DNA of 64,000 nucleotides, from assembly GCF_017794965.1 (NCBI RefSeq), contig NZ_CP051240.1:1922001-1986000 (forward strand). The letters run 5' to 3'. A model generated the notes under the pieces. The model saw only the letters and a list, made by a program, of their open reading frames with translations, was not told where the DNA came from and searched no databases. The translations under genes were made by a program, and so were the position numbers. How positions within the stretch are numbered: position 1 is the stretch's first letter; every line of letters begins with the position of its first letter. The DNA is from Alcanivorax sp. GTDB lineage: Bacteria > Pseudomonadota > Gammaproteobacteria > Pseudomonadales > Alcanivoracaceae. Shown here one piece after another: positions 8,278-19,760 of this stretch.

Positions 8278-9306
8278 CTACGCAGAGTCTCTGGGTGTAC
8301 TCACCAGCTCTGCCATGACTGTTGTTGCAAACGCACCTGCAGGCAGCGTGAACGCCAGCTCCAGGCAATGTTCCCCTTCCCTATCCTGCTGCAAGGACCA
8401 TTGCAAGTCCTGTACCGGCAACCGGGTGGCACGGCGGATTTCATCCACGCCTTCCCGACACAGGCCATCGATCACGGCCTGGCTGGGCGCCAGAATCTGT
8501 TGTTCCATATCCCGGCAAGGGCCAGATGATGCCATGCCCGCCACCCCCGGCATAGGGGCGGTGGGATGCACCTCGCCACTGGCCACCCGTGCGGCCGCCT
8601 CGGCATCCTCATCGGCATTGAACAGGCCCCGGCTGCCTTGCGGCTGCAGGATGTCCCCTTCCAGCAACCGGTTCCAGACTCCCCGATGAACCCGCTCAGC
8701 CAGCACCTGATTGAACAGGTCACTGCGTACCGCTGACAGCCAGATACTGCGTAGGGACTTCTTGCGCGGCGCCTCACCACCAGTAAGCCAATCACGCCCA
8801 CGGACCAGATTGCCGGCACCGCGGCCAAAACGCTGCTCGCCAAAATAATTGGGAATGCCCTCGGCATCAATTGCCGCCAGACGGCCTGCCAGTGCCTCGG
8901 CATCGCCTTGAAAATCCGTAGCACGAATCACGAAACGATTGGCACGGTGCGTGCCGCGGTTCAGCTTGCGGCGATGACGGCTCGCCTGGATCAGCTTCAG
9001 CCCCTGCGGCCATTCAAGGTCAGGATCCGCCTTGCCAGGCAGATGCAGGCTAAACCACTGGCGGGTCACCGCATGCTTGTCCTTGAGGCCGCTGTAACCG
9101 ACTGAAAGCCGGTGCACCCCGGCCGATTTGGCCAGCCACATGGCCACGTCTTCGGTGTTCCAGCCGGTCTTTTCGATTTCCAGCCAGAGATGCTCACCCT
9201 CACCTTCCGGATTCACATGCATGCACTCATACACCTGAAAGTCTTCAGGGCGGGCTTTCAGACAGGCTTCGGCCACCGGCCCGCCGTGGGCAAACGGCAG
9301 GCTCAC
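8278..9306 (-). CDS. truD: tRNA pseudouridine(13) synthase TruD
   Basis: Makes pseudouridine at position 13 of tRNA-Glu. 342 residues from a GTG at 9306 that overlaps the ispF stop as GTGA; in-frame upstream starts would lie inside ispF. The TruD signature region GYSGLKDKHAVTRQWFSL contains the catalytic Asp. NRGTHRANRFVIRATD and NYFGEQRFGRGAGN are further conserved blocks. Part of the ftsB-ispD-ispF-truD-pcm run, where all junctions overlap or are shorter than 20 bases. Confidence 0.94.
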   Translation of the reverse strand: MSLPFAHGGPVAEACLKARPEDFQVYECMHVNPEGEGEHLWLEIEKTGWNTEDVAMWLAKSAGVHRLSVGYSGLKDKHAVTRQWFSLHLPGKADPDLEWPQGLKLIQASRHRRKLNRGTHRANRFVIRATDFQGDAEALAGRLAAIDAEGIPNYFGEQRFGRGAGNLVRGRDWLTGGEAPRKKSLRSIWLSAVRSDLFNQVLAERVHRGVWNRLLEGDILQPQGSRGLFNADEDAEAAARVASGEVHPTAPMPGVAGMASSGPCRDMEQQILAPSQAVIDGLCREGVDEIRRATRLPVQDLQWSLQQDREGEHCLELAFTLPAGAFATTVMAELVSTPRDSA

Positions 9307-9782
9307 CGGGATTCCAGCAACACCGCCGCCTGCACGGCAATGCCTTCCTTGCGGCCGGTGAAACCCAGTTTTTCCGTGGTGGTGGCTTTCACGGAGACCT
9401 GATGCACCTGGCACCCCAGCAGCCCGGCAATGCGCTCACGCATGTCGCGAATGTGCGGCGCCAGCTTGGGCGCCTGGCAAATGATAGTGAGATCGGCATT
9501 ACCCATCTGCCAGCCCGCTGCGGTGATGTCCTGGTAGATGGCCTGCAGCAGCTTGCCGGAATCCGCGCCTTGCCATTGCGGGTCAGTGTCCGGAAAGTAA
9601 TGGCCGATGTCCCCCAGTGCCAGTGCACCAAGCAAGGCGTCCGACAGGGCATGCAGGGCCACATCCCCATCTGAATGCGCCTTGAGGCCATGACTGTGTG
9701 GAATCGCCACGCCACACAGCATCACATGATCACCGGCATCGAAGGCATGTACATCAAACCCCTGACCAATACGCACGGGCAT
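9303..9782 (-). CDS. ispF: 2-C-methyl-D-erythritol 2,4-cyclodiphosphate synthase
   Basis: Fifth enzyme of the MEP isoprenoid pathway, forming the cyclic diphosphate. 159 residues, normal length. The N-terminal RIGQGFDVHAF provides the Asp and His zinc ligands, GVAIPHSHGLKAHSDGDVALHALSDALLGALALGDIGHYFPDTD is the core region, and the C-terminal VSVKATTTEKLGFTGR motif is present. The ATG at 9782 shares a base with the ispD stop. IspD, IspF and Dxr, all of one pathway, are encoded in this window. Confidence 0.96.
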   Translation of the reverse strand: MPVRIGQGFDVHAFDAGDHVMLCGVAIPHSHGLKAHSDGDVALHALSDALLGALALGDIGHYFPDTDPQWQGADSGKLLQAIYQDITAAGWQMGNADLTIICQAPKLAPHIRDMRERIAGLLGCQVHQVSVKATTTEKLGFTGRKEGIAVQAAVLLESR

Positions 9783-10492
9783 CACACGCCTCCCTGTTCT
9801 TCAAACTGACGGGCCAGATAGAAGCGTGCCAGCGGCAGGTCTTCCGGCACGGTAATCTTGATGTTGTCGCTGTGTCCGCGCACCAGCCCGGGGCGCCAGC
9901 CCTGGCGCTCCATGGCGGAGGCCTCGTCGGTCACCGCGCTGAGATCACCACTGAGAGCTTCGTACAGGGCCGCCGCCGGAAACAGCTGGGGAGTCAATGC
10001 CCGCCAGATGACCTCACGGTCCAGGGTAGCCTCGATCAGGTTATCGCTGCTGGCCTGCTTGATGGTATCCACCACCGGCAGTGCCAGGATCGCGCCCTGC
10101 TCGCCAGTGCTGGCCAGCAGGCTGTGAATATCTGACAGACGCACCAAAGGCCGGGCCATGTCGTGTACCAGCACCCAAGCCTCTTCACCGCCGTCCATAA
10201 GCACCTGGGCGACGGCATTGCGTACCGATTCCGCCCGGCTTTGACCGCCGGTCACTGCATGCACACGACGATGGGTCGCCACCGGCAAGGTGGGCCACCA
10301 GGGATCATCCCCGGACACGGCAACCACCACACTCTCGATGGGCGCAAAGGACAACAGCCGCTGCAGCGTATGTTCGGTGAGCGTCTTGCCGGCCAGAGTC
10401 AGGTACTGTTTGGGAATGCCGGCCTGCATGCGTTCGCCGACACCGGCAGCAGGCACAACAGCATAAAGAGGTCCACGGATTACCGGATTCAC
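9782..10492 (-). CDS. ispD: 2-C-methyl-D-erythritol 4-phosphate cytidylyltransferase
   Basis: Transfers CMP to methylerythritol phosphate in the MEP pathway. 236 residues. The N-terminal nucleotide-binding motif is AVVPAAGVGERMQAGIPKQY, and VLVHDMARPLV is the second signature. It begins with GTG at 10492, overlapping the ftsB stop as GTGA, and overlaps ispF by one base at the other end, so the three are translationally coupled. Confidence 0.96.
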   Translation of the reverse strand: MNPVIRGPLYAVVPAAGVGERMQAGIPKQYLTLAGKTLTEHTLQRLLSFAPIESVVVAVSGDDPWWPTLPVATHRRVHAVTGGQSRAESVRNAVAQVLMDGGEEAWVLVHDMARPLVRLSDIHSLLASTGEQGAILALPVVDTIKQASSDNLIEATLDREVIWRALTPQLFPAAALYEALSGDLSAVTDEASAMERQGWRPGLVRGHSDNIKITVPEDLPLARFYLARQFEEQGGV

Positions 10493-10848
10493 TCGGTACT
10501 CCCTGGCTGTTCGAGAATCAGAAAAAAGGTTTCACCCTTGCGGATCATGCCCAGGTCCTTGCGAGCGATTTCTTCCACCGCTTCTGTGCCCTGCTTCAGG
10601 TCTTTTACATCCGCGGCCATGAGGCGGTTGCGCTCATTGAGTTTGGCGTTGGCTTTTTTCAGTGCCGCCACGTCCTTTTCCAGACTGGCCACATGGCGCA
10701 GGCTGCCCTCGCCAAACCACAGACGTGCCTGCAACCCCAGAAACACCAGAGCCAGCACGGCGATCACCACCTGCCGGGCAGGCGACAGCTTCAGTGCTGC
10801 ACGCTTGCCCTCGAGGGGGGACATCTTGCTGGCCCGGGTGCCTGGCAT
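10489..10848 (-). CDS. ftsB: Cell division protein FtsB
   Basis: Small bitopic septum protein that works with FtsL and FtsQ. About 119 residues: a basic N-terminal tail, one transmembrane helix (VVIAVLALVFLGLQARLWFG), then a coiled coil (HVASLEKDVAALKKANAKL) and a C-terminal region containing EAVEEIARKDLGMIRKGETFF, diagnostic of FtsB/DivIC. The N-terminal tail is longer than usual, and an internal Met at residue 9 is an alternative start. It lies 6 bases after eno and overlaps ispD. Confidence 0.93.
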   Translation of the reverse strand: MPGTRASKMSPLEGKRAALKLSPARQVVIAVLALVFLGLQARLWFGEGSLRHVASLEKDVAALKKANAKLNERNRLMAADVKDLKQGTEAVEEIARKDLGMIRKGETFFLILEQPGSTE

Positions 10849-10854
10849 CAGTGC

Positions 10855-12147
<1,293 letters not shown>

Positions 12148-12167
12148 GAGGGTCAATCTCTCTTCAA

Positions 12168-13016
12168 TCAGTTGTTTTCAAAGGCAGGCAGTGCCTTGAC
12201 GGTATTATCCAGGGTTTGCATCTGGGCAAGGAATGGCTCCAGACGGTCCAGACGCAGGGCGCAGGGGCCATCGCATTTGGCGTTGTCCGGGTCAGGATGG
12301 GCTTCCAGGAACAGTCCGGCAATGCCCTGACTGATACCCGCCCGGCCCAATTCGGCCACCTGGGCACGGCGGCCATCGGCGCTGTCGGCACGACCACCCG
12401 GCTTCTGCAGGGCATGGGTCACATCGAAGAACACCGGGTAATTGAATTGCTTCATGATTCCGAAGCCGAGCATGTCCACCACCAGGTTGTTGTACCCGAA
12501 ACTGGAACCACGTTCGCACAGGATCAGCTGATCGTTTCCGGCATCCTCGCACTTGTGCAGGATATGGCCCATTTCATGGGGGGCCAGAAACTGGGGTTTC
12601 TTGATATTGATGATGGCGCCGGTCTTTGCCATGGCCACCACCAGATCCGTCTGCCGGGCCAGGAAGGCTGGCAGCTGGATAATGTCACAGACTTCGGCCA
12701 CCGGTGCCGCCTGGTAAGGCTCATGGACATCGGTAATTACCGGGCAGTTGAAGGTCTTCTTCACTTCTTCAAAGATCTTCAGGCCTTCCTCCATCCCCGG
12801 ACCCCGATAGGAACTCAGAGAAGAACGGTTAGCCTTGTCGAAGCTGGCCTTGAACACCCAGGGGATGTTCAACTTGCTGGTAACTTCGGCATAGGCCTCC
12901 GCTACCTGCATAGCCATATCCCGGGATTCCAGCACGTTCATGCCGCCAAACAGCGCCATGGGCTTGTGGTTGCCGAATTCCAGCTTCCCCAGACGAATGA
13001 TTTTCTGCTCGCTCAC
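12168..13016 (-). CDS. kdsA: 3-deoxy-8-phosphooctulonate (KDO-8-P) synthase
   Basis: Condenses arabinose 5-phosphate with PEP to give KDO 8-phosphate for the lipopolysaccharide core. 282 residues, typical. Conserved blocks include FKASFDKANRSS, ITDVHEP, LPAFLARQTDLV, KKPQFLAPHEM, and DVTHALQKPGGRADSADGRR. It lies between pyrG and eno, 20 bases from each, in the usual pyrG-kdsA-eno order. Confidence 0.97.
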   Translation of the reverse strand: MSEQKIIRLGKLEFGNHKPMALFGGMNVLESRDMAMQVAEAYAEVTSKLNIPWVFKASFDKANRSSLSSYRGPGMEEGLKIFEEVKKTFNCPVITDVHEPYQAAPVAEVCDIIQLPAFLARQTDLVVAMAKTGAIINIKKPQFLAPHEMGHILHKCEDAGNDQLILCERGSSFGYNNLVVDMLGFGIMKQFNYPVFFDVTHALQKPGGRADSADGRRAQVAELGRAGISQGIAGLFLEAHPDPDNAKCDGPCALRLDRLEPFLAQMQTLDNTVKALPAFENN

Positions 13017-13036
13017 TACACCACTCCTTGTGCGTG

Positions 13037-14665
13037 TTATTTCGCGGCCTTGTAAGACAGGGCGGCTTCCACATACCCCCTAAACAGGCCATGGCCATCA
13101 CGGGGGGTGGAGGTGAATTCCGGATGGAACTGGCAAGCCACAAACCAGGGATGATCCGCCACTTCGATCACTTCCACCAGCTCGCCATCCACGGAACGGC
13201 CGACAATCTTGAGCCCGGCGGCTTCCAGCGCGGGCAGATAATTGTTGTTCACCTCATAACGGTGACGATGACGCTCAACAATATGGGTGGAGCCATAACA
13301 TTCCGCAGCTCGGCTGCCAGCTTCCAGCACACATTCCTGGCCGCCGAGACGCATGGTGCCGCCCAGATCGGAATCCGCGGAGCGTTGCTCCTTGTGGCCA
13401 TCTTCAGTAATCCATTCGGTGATCAGCCCCACTACCGGATCCGGCGTTTGCGGATTCAGCTCGGAAGAATGCGCTTTCTCGATCCCCGCCACATCACGGG
13501 CATACTCGATCACCGCCAGCTGCATACCCAGACAGATACCCAGGTACGGGACCTTGTTCTCACGGGCATAACGGATCGCTGCGATCTTGCCTTCCGTACC
13601 GCGGTCACCAAAACCGCCCGGCACCAGAATGGCGTCCAGGTTATCCAGCACACCGGTGCCATCGCGCTCAATGTCTTCGGCATCCAGATAAAGGATGTTC
13701 ACCTTGGCACGATTGCTGATGCCAGCATGAATCAGGGCTTCGTTCAGTGACTTGTAGGCATCCACCAGCTCGATGTATTTACCCACCATGCCAATGGTGA
13801 CCTCACCTTCCGGGTTGAGCTGGGCTTCGACAACACGATCCCACTCGCTCAGATCCGGGACCGGCAGATCCAGGCCGAACTTGTTGACGACGATGTCATC
13901 CAGGCCCTGCTCATGCATCACGCGAGGCACCTGGTAGATGGTCTTGCAGTCCGGCGCGGAGATCACGGCACGGGCTTCCACGTTGGTGAACAAGGCGATC
14001 TTCTCCCGGGCGCCCTGGGGAATCGGGTCATCGGCACGGCAGACCAGAACGTCAGGCTGCAGACCAATAGATCTCAGCTCTTTTACAGAATGCTGGGTGG
14101 GCTTGGTCTTGATCTCGCCAGCGGTGGCGATATAGGGAACCAGGGTCAGGTGAACCAGCAGGGACTGGCTGGAACCCAGTTCCACACGCATCTGGCGGGC
14201 GGCTTCCAGGAACGGCAGGGACTCGATGTCACCGGCGGTACCACCGATCTCGACGATGGCCACATCGGCATCCCCTGCCCCTTCACGAATCTTCAGCTTG
14301 ATCTCATCGGTGATGTGCGGAATCACCTGTACGGTGGCCCCCAGGTATTCACCGCGACGTTCCTTGTCCAGCACGTCCTGATAGACACGCCCGGTGGTAA
14401 AGCTGTTGCGGCGGTTGAGACGGGTACGAATAAAGCGCTCGTAATGACCCAGATCCAGATCGGTCTCGGCGCCATCTTCGGTCACGAACACCTCACCGTG
14501 CTGGTAGGGACTCATGGTGCCGGGATCCACATTGATGTAGGGATCCATTTTGATCAGGGTGACCTTGAGGCCGCGGGCTTCCAGCAAGGTGGCCAGAGAA
14601 GCAGAGGTAATCCCCTTACCCAGGGAAGACACCACACCGCCAGTGACAAAGATGAAACGTGACAT
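13037..14665 (-). CDS. pyrG: CTP synthase
   Basis: Converts UTP to CTP using glutamine. 542 residues from the ATG at 14665, starting MSRFIFVTGGVVSSLGKG, the family hallmark. The N-terminal synthetase domain contains KMDPYINVDPGTMSPYQHGE. The C-terminal class I glutamine amidotransferase domain carries the nucleophile elbow GICLGMQLA and a late HPEF catalytic motif. An intrinsic terminator lies about 110-150 bases upstream (14778-14815). Confidence 0.97.
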   Translation of the reverse strand: MSRFIFVTGGVVSSLGKGITSASLATLLEARGLKVTLIKMDPYINVDPGTMSPYQHGEVFVTEDGAETDLDLGHYERFIRTRLNRRNSFTTGRVYQDVLDKERRGEYLGATVQVIPHITDEIKLKIREGAGDADVAIVEIGGTAGDIESLPFLEAARQMRVELGSSQSLLVHLTLVPYIATAGEIKTKPTQHSVKELRSIGLQPDVLVCRADDPIPQGAREKIALFTNVEARAVISAPDCKTIYQVPRVMHEQGLDDIVVNKFGLDLPVPDLSEWDRVVEAQLNPEGEVTIGMVGKYIELVDAYKSLNEALIHAGISNRAKVNILYLDAEDIERDGTGVLDNLDAILVPGGFGDRGTEGKIAAIRYARENKVPYLGICLGMQLAVIEYARDVAGIEKAHSSELNPQTPDPVVGLITEWITEDGHKEQRSADSDLGGTMRLGGQECVLEAGSRAAECYGSTHIVERHRHRYEVNNNYLPALEAAGLKIVGRSVDGELVEVIEVADHPWFVACQFHPEFTSTPRDGHGLFRGYVEAALSYKAAK

Positions 14666-15087
14666 GCACTCACCAGATTGCTTGGGATCAGCGTCTACCG
14701 GCACCGGTGAGAGGTGGCAATAACGCTGATTCCCTGATGGATTAGTAGCGCGCCATCAAGTGTGAACCGGCCCCAATAAAAAAAACACCCTGCTCGTGGC
14801 ATCACGGGCAAGGGTTGCTCTTGGATCGGGTTGGCCAGCTACGCAAGTGATGGATGAACACCTGAAAATTCAGGGGCTTGCGCTACATCAGGACGGGAGA
14901 AAATGTTAACAGAAGCGGCCCCGCGCCTCAATCGGGAATACACGGGTTAGATGAATATTTTGCAGTGCCAGTGAATTGCTGTCTTACGGCCTTCAGCCAC
15001 TGCTTGCTATTGGGGCCTCCACAGCCCCCCATCCCGGCAATCACACCAGGATCGGAGGTTACCCGTAACAGAGCTGGAAAGTGAGAC
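14666..15087. other. 422-base intergenic region between RecQ-family gene and pyrG
   Basis: No credible coding frame. It holds a strong minus-strand terminator at 14778-14815 and a small hairpin (CCTGAA-AA-TTCAGG) near 14860. The 270 bases between the helicase stop (15088) and the terminator could be a long 3' UTR or an uncalled small RNA. The pyrG promoter should lie in 14670-14775, but I see no convincing -35/-10 pair. Confidence 0.4.
14778..14815 (-). terminator. Intrinsic terminator upstream of pyrG
   Basis: On the minus strand a 12-13 base-pair stem (ACCCT...GTG with one bulge and one mismatch) with a 4-base loop is followed by eight T residues. It ends transcription coming from the RecQ-family gene or from an unannotated RNA in 14816-15087. 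It lies upstream of pyrG rather than downstream. Confidence 0.75.
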
Positions 15088-16998
<1,911 letters not shown>

Positions 16999-17133
16999 GG
17001 GAGCCCTCTGCCAGCGATGACGGCAACGCCCCACCACTGACTGTTTGTTCAGTACGCATTAACGAGAGAGAGTGTGGCAGACCCGGAGGCTCACATCGAG
17101 GGAATAGTGGCGTATTTTGCTGTCAGCCCAGGC

Positions 17134-18423
17134 TTACAGGGAAGGCAACAGAAACCATTGCTCCGCAGCGTCAGCCGCTTCACCATCGGCCAGCCCCACC
17201 TGGGGTACCGAGACCAGCACCTGGTCACGGTACAACAGCGGCCACTGCTTGCGCTGCCAGGGCGGCACCCCCGCTTCACGCCACAGCTCCTTGACCTGCT
17301 GGTGCATGCCATGACGGCGGATCCGGCACGATCCCCTGATACCACGCAGGGTCAGATCTCCCGGCGGTCGCAATACCGATACTGCACCCTCCCCCGGTTC
17401 CCGGCTCCAGCGCCACTGGGGCAATAGCGGAGGCGGGGTATCGGCACGCCATTCCAGACAATCGCTCCAGGGAGTGAACGTCTCACGTTCGCCAAGATAG
17501 AGCGCTCCCCGGTACAAGCGAACAGCCCAGTCACCCCACTCCACTCGGGCCTGGCTGTCCCCGGCTGCGTGTTGGACCTCAAGCAGTTCAGCCAATACCG
17601 CCTGACTGGGCGCCGTGGCACCGTTGTGCTGCAGCCACCAGCGCACCAGATTGCGCTGGCGCGCCGCGGATAGCCGGTGCAGCTGGCCCAGAGGCAGGGT
17701 TCTCCCCATCACATTCTGGTCGCAGGCATCCTCACTGGCGATTTCTTCCAGCAGCCCGGCCGCTTCCGACATATGATCTGCTGCCCGTGCCAGGGTGGCA
17801 TCTGCTCCCGGCCAGTGCTGGCGTAACAGCGGCATGATATGCAGTCGCAGGAAATTGCGGCGCAGACGGTCGTCCTGATTGCTGGGATCGTCCAGCCAGG
17901 TAACGCCTTGATCCTCCGCCCAGCGGGCCAGTGTCGGCCGATCCACAGCCAGCAATGGCCGCCAGATACTCACTTCGTTGCGACGGGAACGGGAACGCAT
18001 GGCAGACAGACCTCGTACCCCTGCTCCCCTGAGCAGTCTGAGCAGCAGCGTTTCTGCCTGGTCGGAACGGTGATGGGCCGTGATCAACGTGGCGCCTTGC
18101 GCAGCCGCCAGCGGCAGCAGCACCCCATAGCGGGCATCCCGGGCGCCCGCTTCCAGCCCTTCAGCAAGGTCCACATCAACCTGCTGCAAGGTAAAGGGAA
18201 CGCCGTGCTGTTCAGCCTGTGACTGACAGAACTGTGACCACCGGGAACTGGCCGCCTGCAGCTGGTGATCCACATGCACCACCGCCAGACGCGGGCCAAG
18301 TCCGGCCCGGATCAACAGGGTCAAAAGCAGGGAGGAATCGAGCCCGCCGCTGAGCGCCAGCAACAAAGGCCCGGCAGGCGCCTGTTCTGCCAGCTCGCGG
18401 CAGAACCGGGCAAGATCCTGCAT
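17134..18423 (-). CDS. tilS: tRNA(Ile)-lysidine synthetase TilS
   Basis: Modifies the wobble C of tRNA-Ile2 to lysidine so that it reads AUA. 429 residues. The PP-loop motif SGGLDSSLLL is near residue 25, followed by VHVDHQLQ and AHHRSDQAETLLLRLLRG. The C-terminal region has the TilS substrate-binding domain (VKELWREAGVPPWQRKQWPLLY). It starts 2 bases after the accA stop, so both probably share the promoter upstream of accA. Confidence 0.94.
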   Translation of the reverse strand: MQDLARFCRELAEQAPAGPLLLALSGGLDSSLLLTLLIRAGLGPRLAVVHVDHQLQAASSRWSQFCQSQAEQHGVPFTLQQVDVDLAEGLEAGARDARYGVLLPLAAAQGATLITAHHRSDQAETLLLRLLRGAGVRGLSAMRSRSRRNEVSIWRPLLAVDRPTLARWAEDQGVTWLDDPSNQDDRLRRNFLRLHIMPLLRQHWPGADATLARAADHMSEAAGLLEEIASEDACDQNVMGRTLPLGQLHRLSAARQRNLVRWWLQHNGATAPSQAVLAELLEVQHAAGDSQARVEWGDWAVRLYRGALYLGERETFTPWSDCLEWRADTPPPLLPQWRWSREPGEGAVSVLRPPGDLTLRGIRGSCRIRRHGMHQQVKELWREAGVPPWQRKQWPLLYRDQVLVSVPQVGLADGEAADAAEQWFLLPSL

Positions 18424-18425
18424 GA

Positions 18426-19397
18426 TCAGCTGTCGGCGGACTCGGTGGTGAAGTTGCCGTAGCTCATCAGACGATCATAGCGACGGCCCACCAGCTGCTC
18501 GATGTCCATCCCCTTGAGGATGTCCAACTGCTTGACGAAGGACTTGCGGATCGCTTCAGCAGCCATGTCGTAATCACGGTGTGCGCCACCCAGCGGCTCC
18601 TTGATCACCTGATCGACGATACCCAGCTCATGCAGACGTCCGGCAGTCAGGCCCATGGCTTCGGCCGCATCCGGGGCTTTGTCGGCACTGCGCCAGAGAA
18701 TGGAGGCACAGCCTTCTGGTGAAATGACTGAGTAAGTGGAGAATTCCAACATCTGGAGATGATCACAGACCCCGATGGCCAGTGCACCACCGGACCCCCC
18801 TTCACCGATAACGGTGGCGATGATCGGGGTTTTCAGCTGGGACATGACGCGCAGGTTACGGGCAATCGCTTCAGACTGGCCACGCTCTTCCGCATCAATA
18901 CCCGGGAAGGCACCGGGAGTATCAATGAAGGTCAGGATCGGCATCTTGAAGCGCTCGGCCATTTCCATCAGGCGCAGGGCCTTGCGGTAGCCTTCCGGCT
19001 TGGGCATGCCGAAATTGCGACGCACCTTTTCCTTCACTTCGCGGCCCTTCTGGTGACCGATCACCATCACGGGCTGGTCGTCCAGTCGGGTCACCCCGCC
19101 AACGATGGCCGGATCATCCGCAAAGGCGCGATCGCCGTGCAGTTCATCAAAGTCGGCAAAGATACGCTTGATGTAATCCAGCATGTAGGGACGCTGGGGA
19201 TGACGGGACAGCTGGGAAATCTGCCAGGAGGACAGGTTCTTGAAAATCGACTCGGTGAGGCTGATGCTCTTTTCCTGCAGCTTGCCCACCTCTTCGGAGA
19301 TGTTCACTTCGCTGCCGCTGCCCACCAGTCGCAATTCCTCGATCTTCGCTTCCAGGTCGGCGATCGGTTGTTCAAATTCGAGGAAGTTCGGGTTCAT
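18426..19397 (-). CDS. accA: Acetyl-CoA carboxylase carboxyltransferase subunit alpha
   Basis: Transfers the carboxyl group from biotin to acetyl-CoA, the first step of fatty acid synthesis; it works as a complex with AccD. 323 residues from the ATG at 19397, giving the canonical MNPNFLEFEQPI start. Key blocks are GDRAFADDPAIVGG, GMPKPEGYRKALRLMEMAERF, PGAFPGIDAEERGQSEAIARNL and GEGGSGGALAIGV. A plausible promoter lies 60-90 bases upstream. Confidence 0.97.
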   Translation of the reverse strand: MNPNFLEFEQPIADLEAKIEELRLVGSGSEVNISEEVGKLQEKSISLTESIFKNLSSWQISQLSRHPQRPYMLDYIKRIFADFDELHGDRAFADDPAIVGGVTRLDDQPVMVIGHQKGREVKEKVRRNFGMPKPEGYRKALRLMEMAERFKMPILTFIDTPGAFPGIDAEERGQSEAIARNLRVMSQLKTPIIATVIGEGGSGGALAIGVCDHLQMLEFSTYSVISPEGCASILWRSADKAPDAAEAMGLTAGRLHELGIVDQVIKEPLGGAHRDYDMAAEAIRKSFVKQLDILKGMDIEQLVGRRYDRLMSYGNFTTESADS

Positions 19398-19458
19398 ATC
19401 TGAGCCTGTTTGATCAAATTGTCGTAGTTGGGCCCGTTCCTCAGACCCAATACCCTGA

Positions 19459-19486
19459 TTTATATGCCGACCAAGTGTAGCGGCAA
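19459..19486 (-). promoter_or_regulatory. Putative sigma-70 promoter of accA-tilS
   Basis: On the minus strand TTGCCG and TATAAA are separated by 16 bases, ending about 62 bases before the accA start codon. The position between the dnaE 3' region and accA makes a promoter expected. Confidence 0.45.
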
Positions 19487-19551
19487 CCAGACGAAAAGGT
19501 CGAGCAATGGCCGCAAGCTGAAGGTTGCAAACTGTTTCAATAAGAGACGCG

Positions 19552-19751
19552 GCATGTAACATGCATCACGCATCACGCATGCGCCCTGCCAGCATTAGCC
19601 ATGGCGGAGATGGGCTTTCGCCCATTTCCGCCCTACGAAAAGCCTGGAAGAACGTGGCCAGAGCCTGCCAATCGCGCCGCCAGCGACGATCCTACGGCCA
19701 GGTTTCGATTTTCGCGTGCAGCATGCAGCGTGTTGCGTGTTGCATGCGACG
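19552..19751. repeat. Fold-back element with inverted heptad arms (CATCACG/GCGTGTT word)
   Basis: Left arm 19552-19586 contains seven-base units around GCATCAC; right arm 19714-19751 contains inverted units around GCGTGTT and GCATGCG. Between them 19603-19632 forms a 13-base-pair hairpin with a 4-base loop and one mismatch (GGCGGAGATGGGC and its partner). The right arm ends about 9 bases from the dnaE stop codon. The remaining space towards accA holds its promoter. No gene is visible in 19398-19760. Confidence 0.7.
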
Positions 19752-19760
19752 AAGTCGCCC

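Noticed and set aside
14878..15084. 68-codon plus-strand frame upstream of pyrG
   Set aside because: Non-ATG start, no ribosome site, no motif, and it is antisense to the possible helicase 3' UTR.
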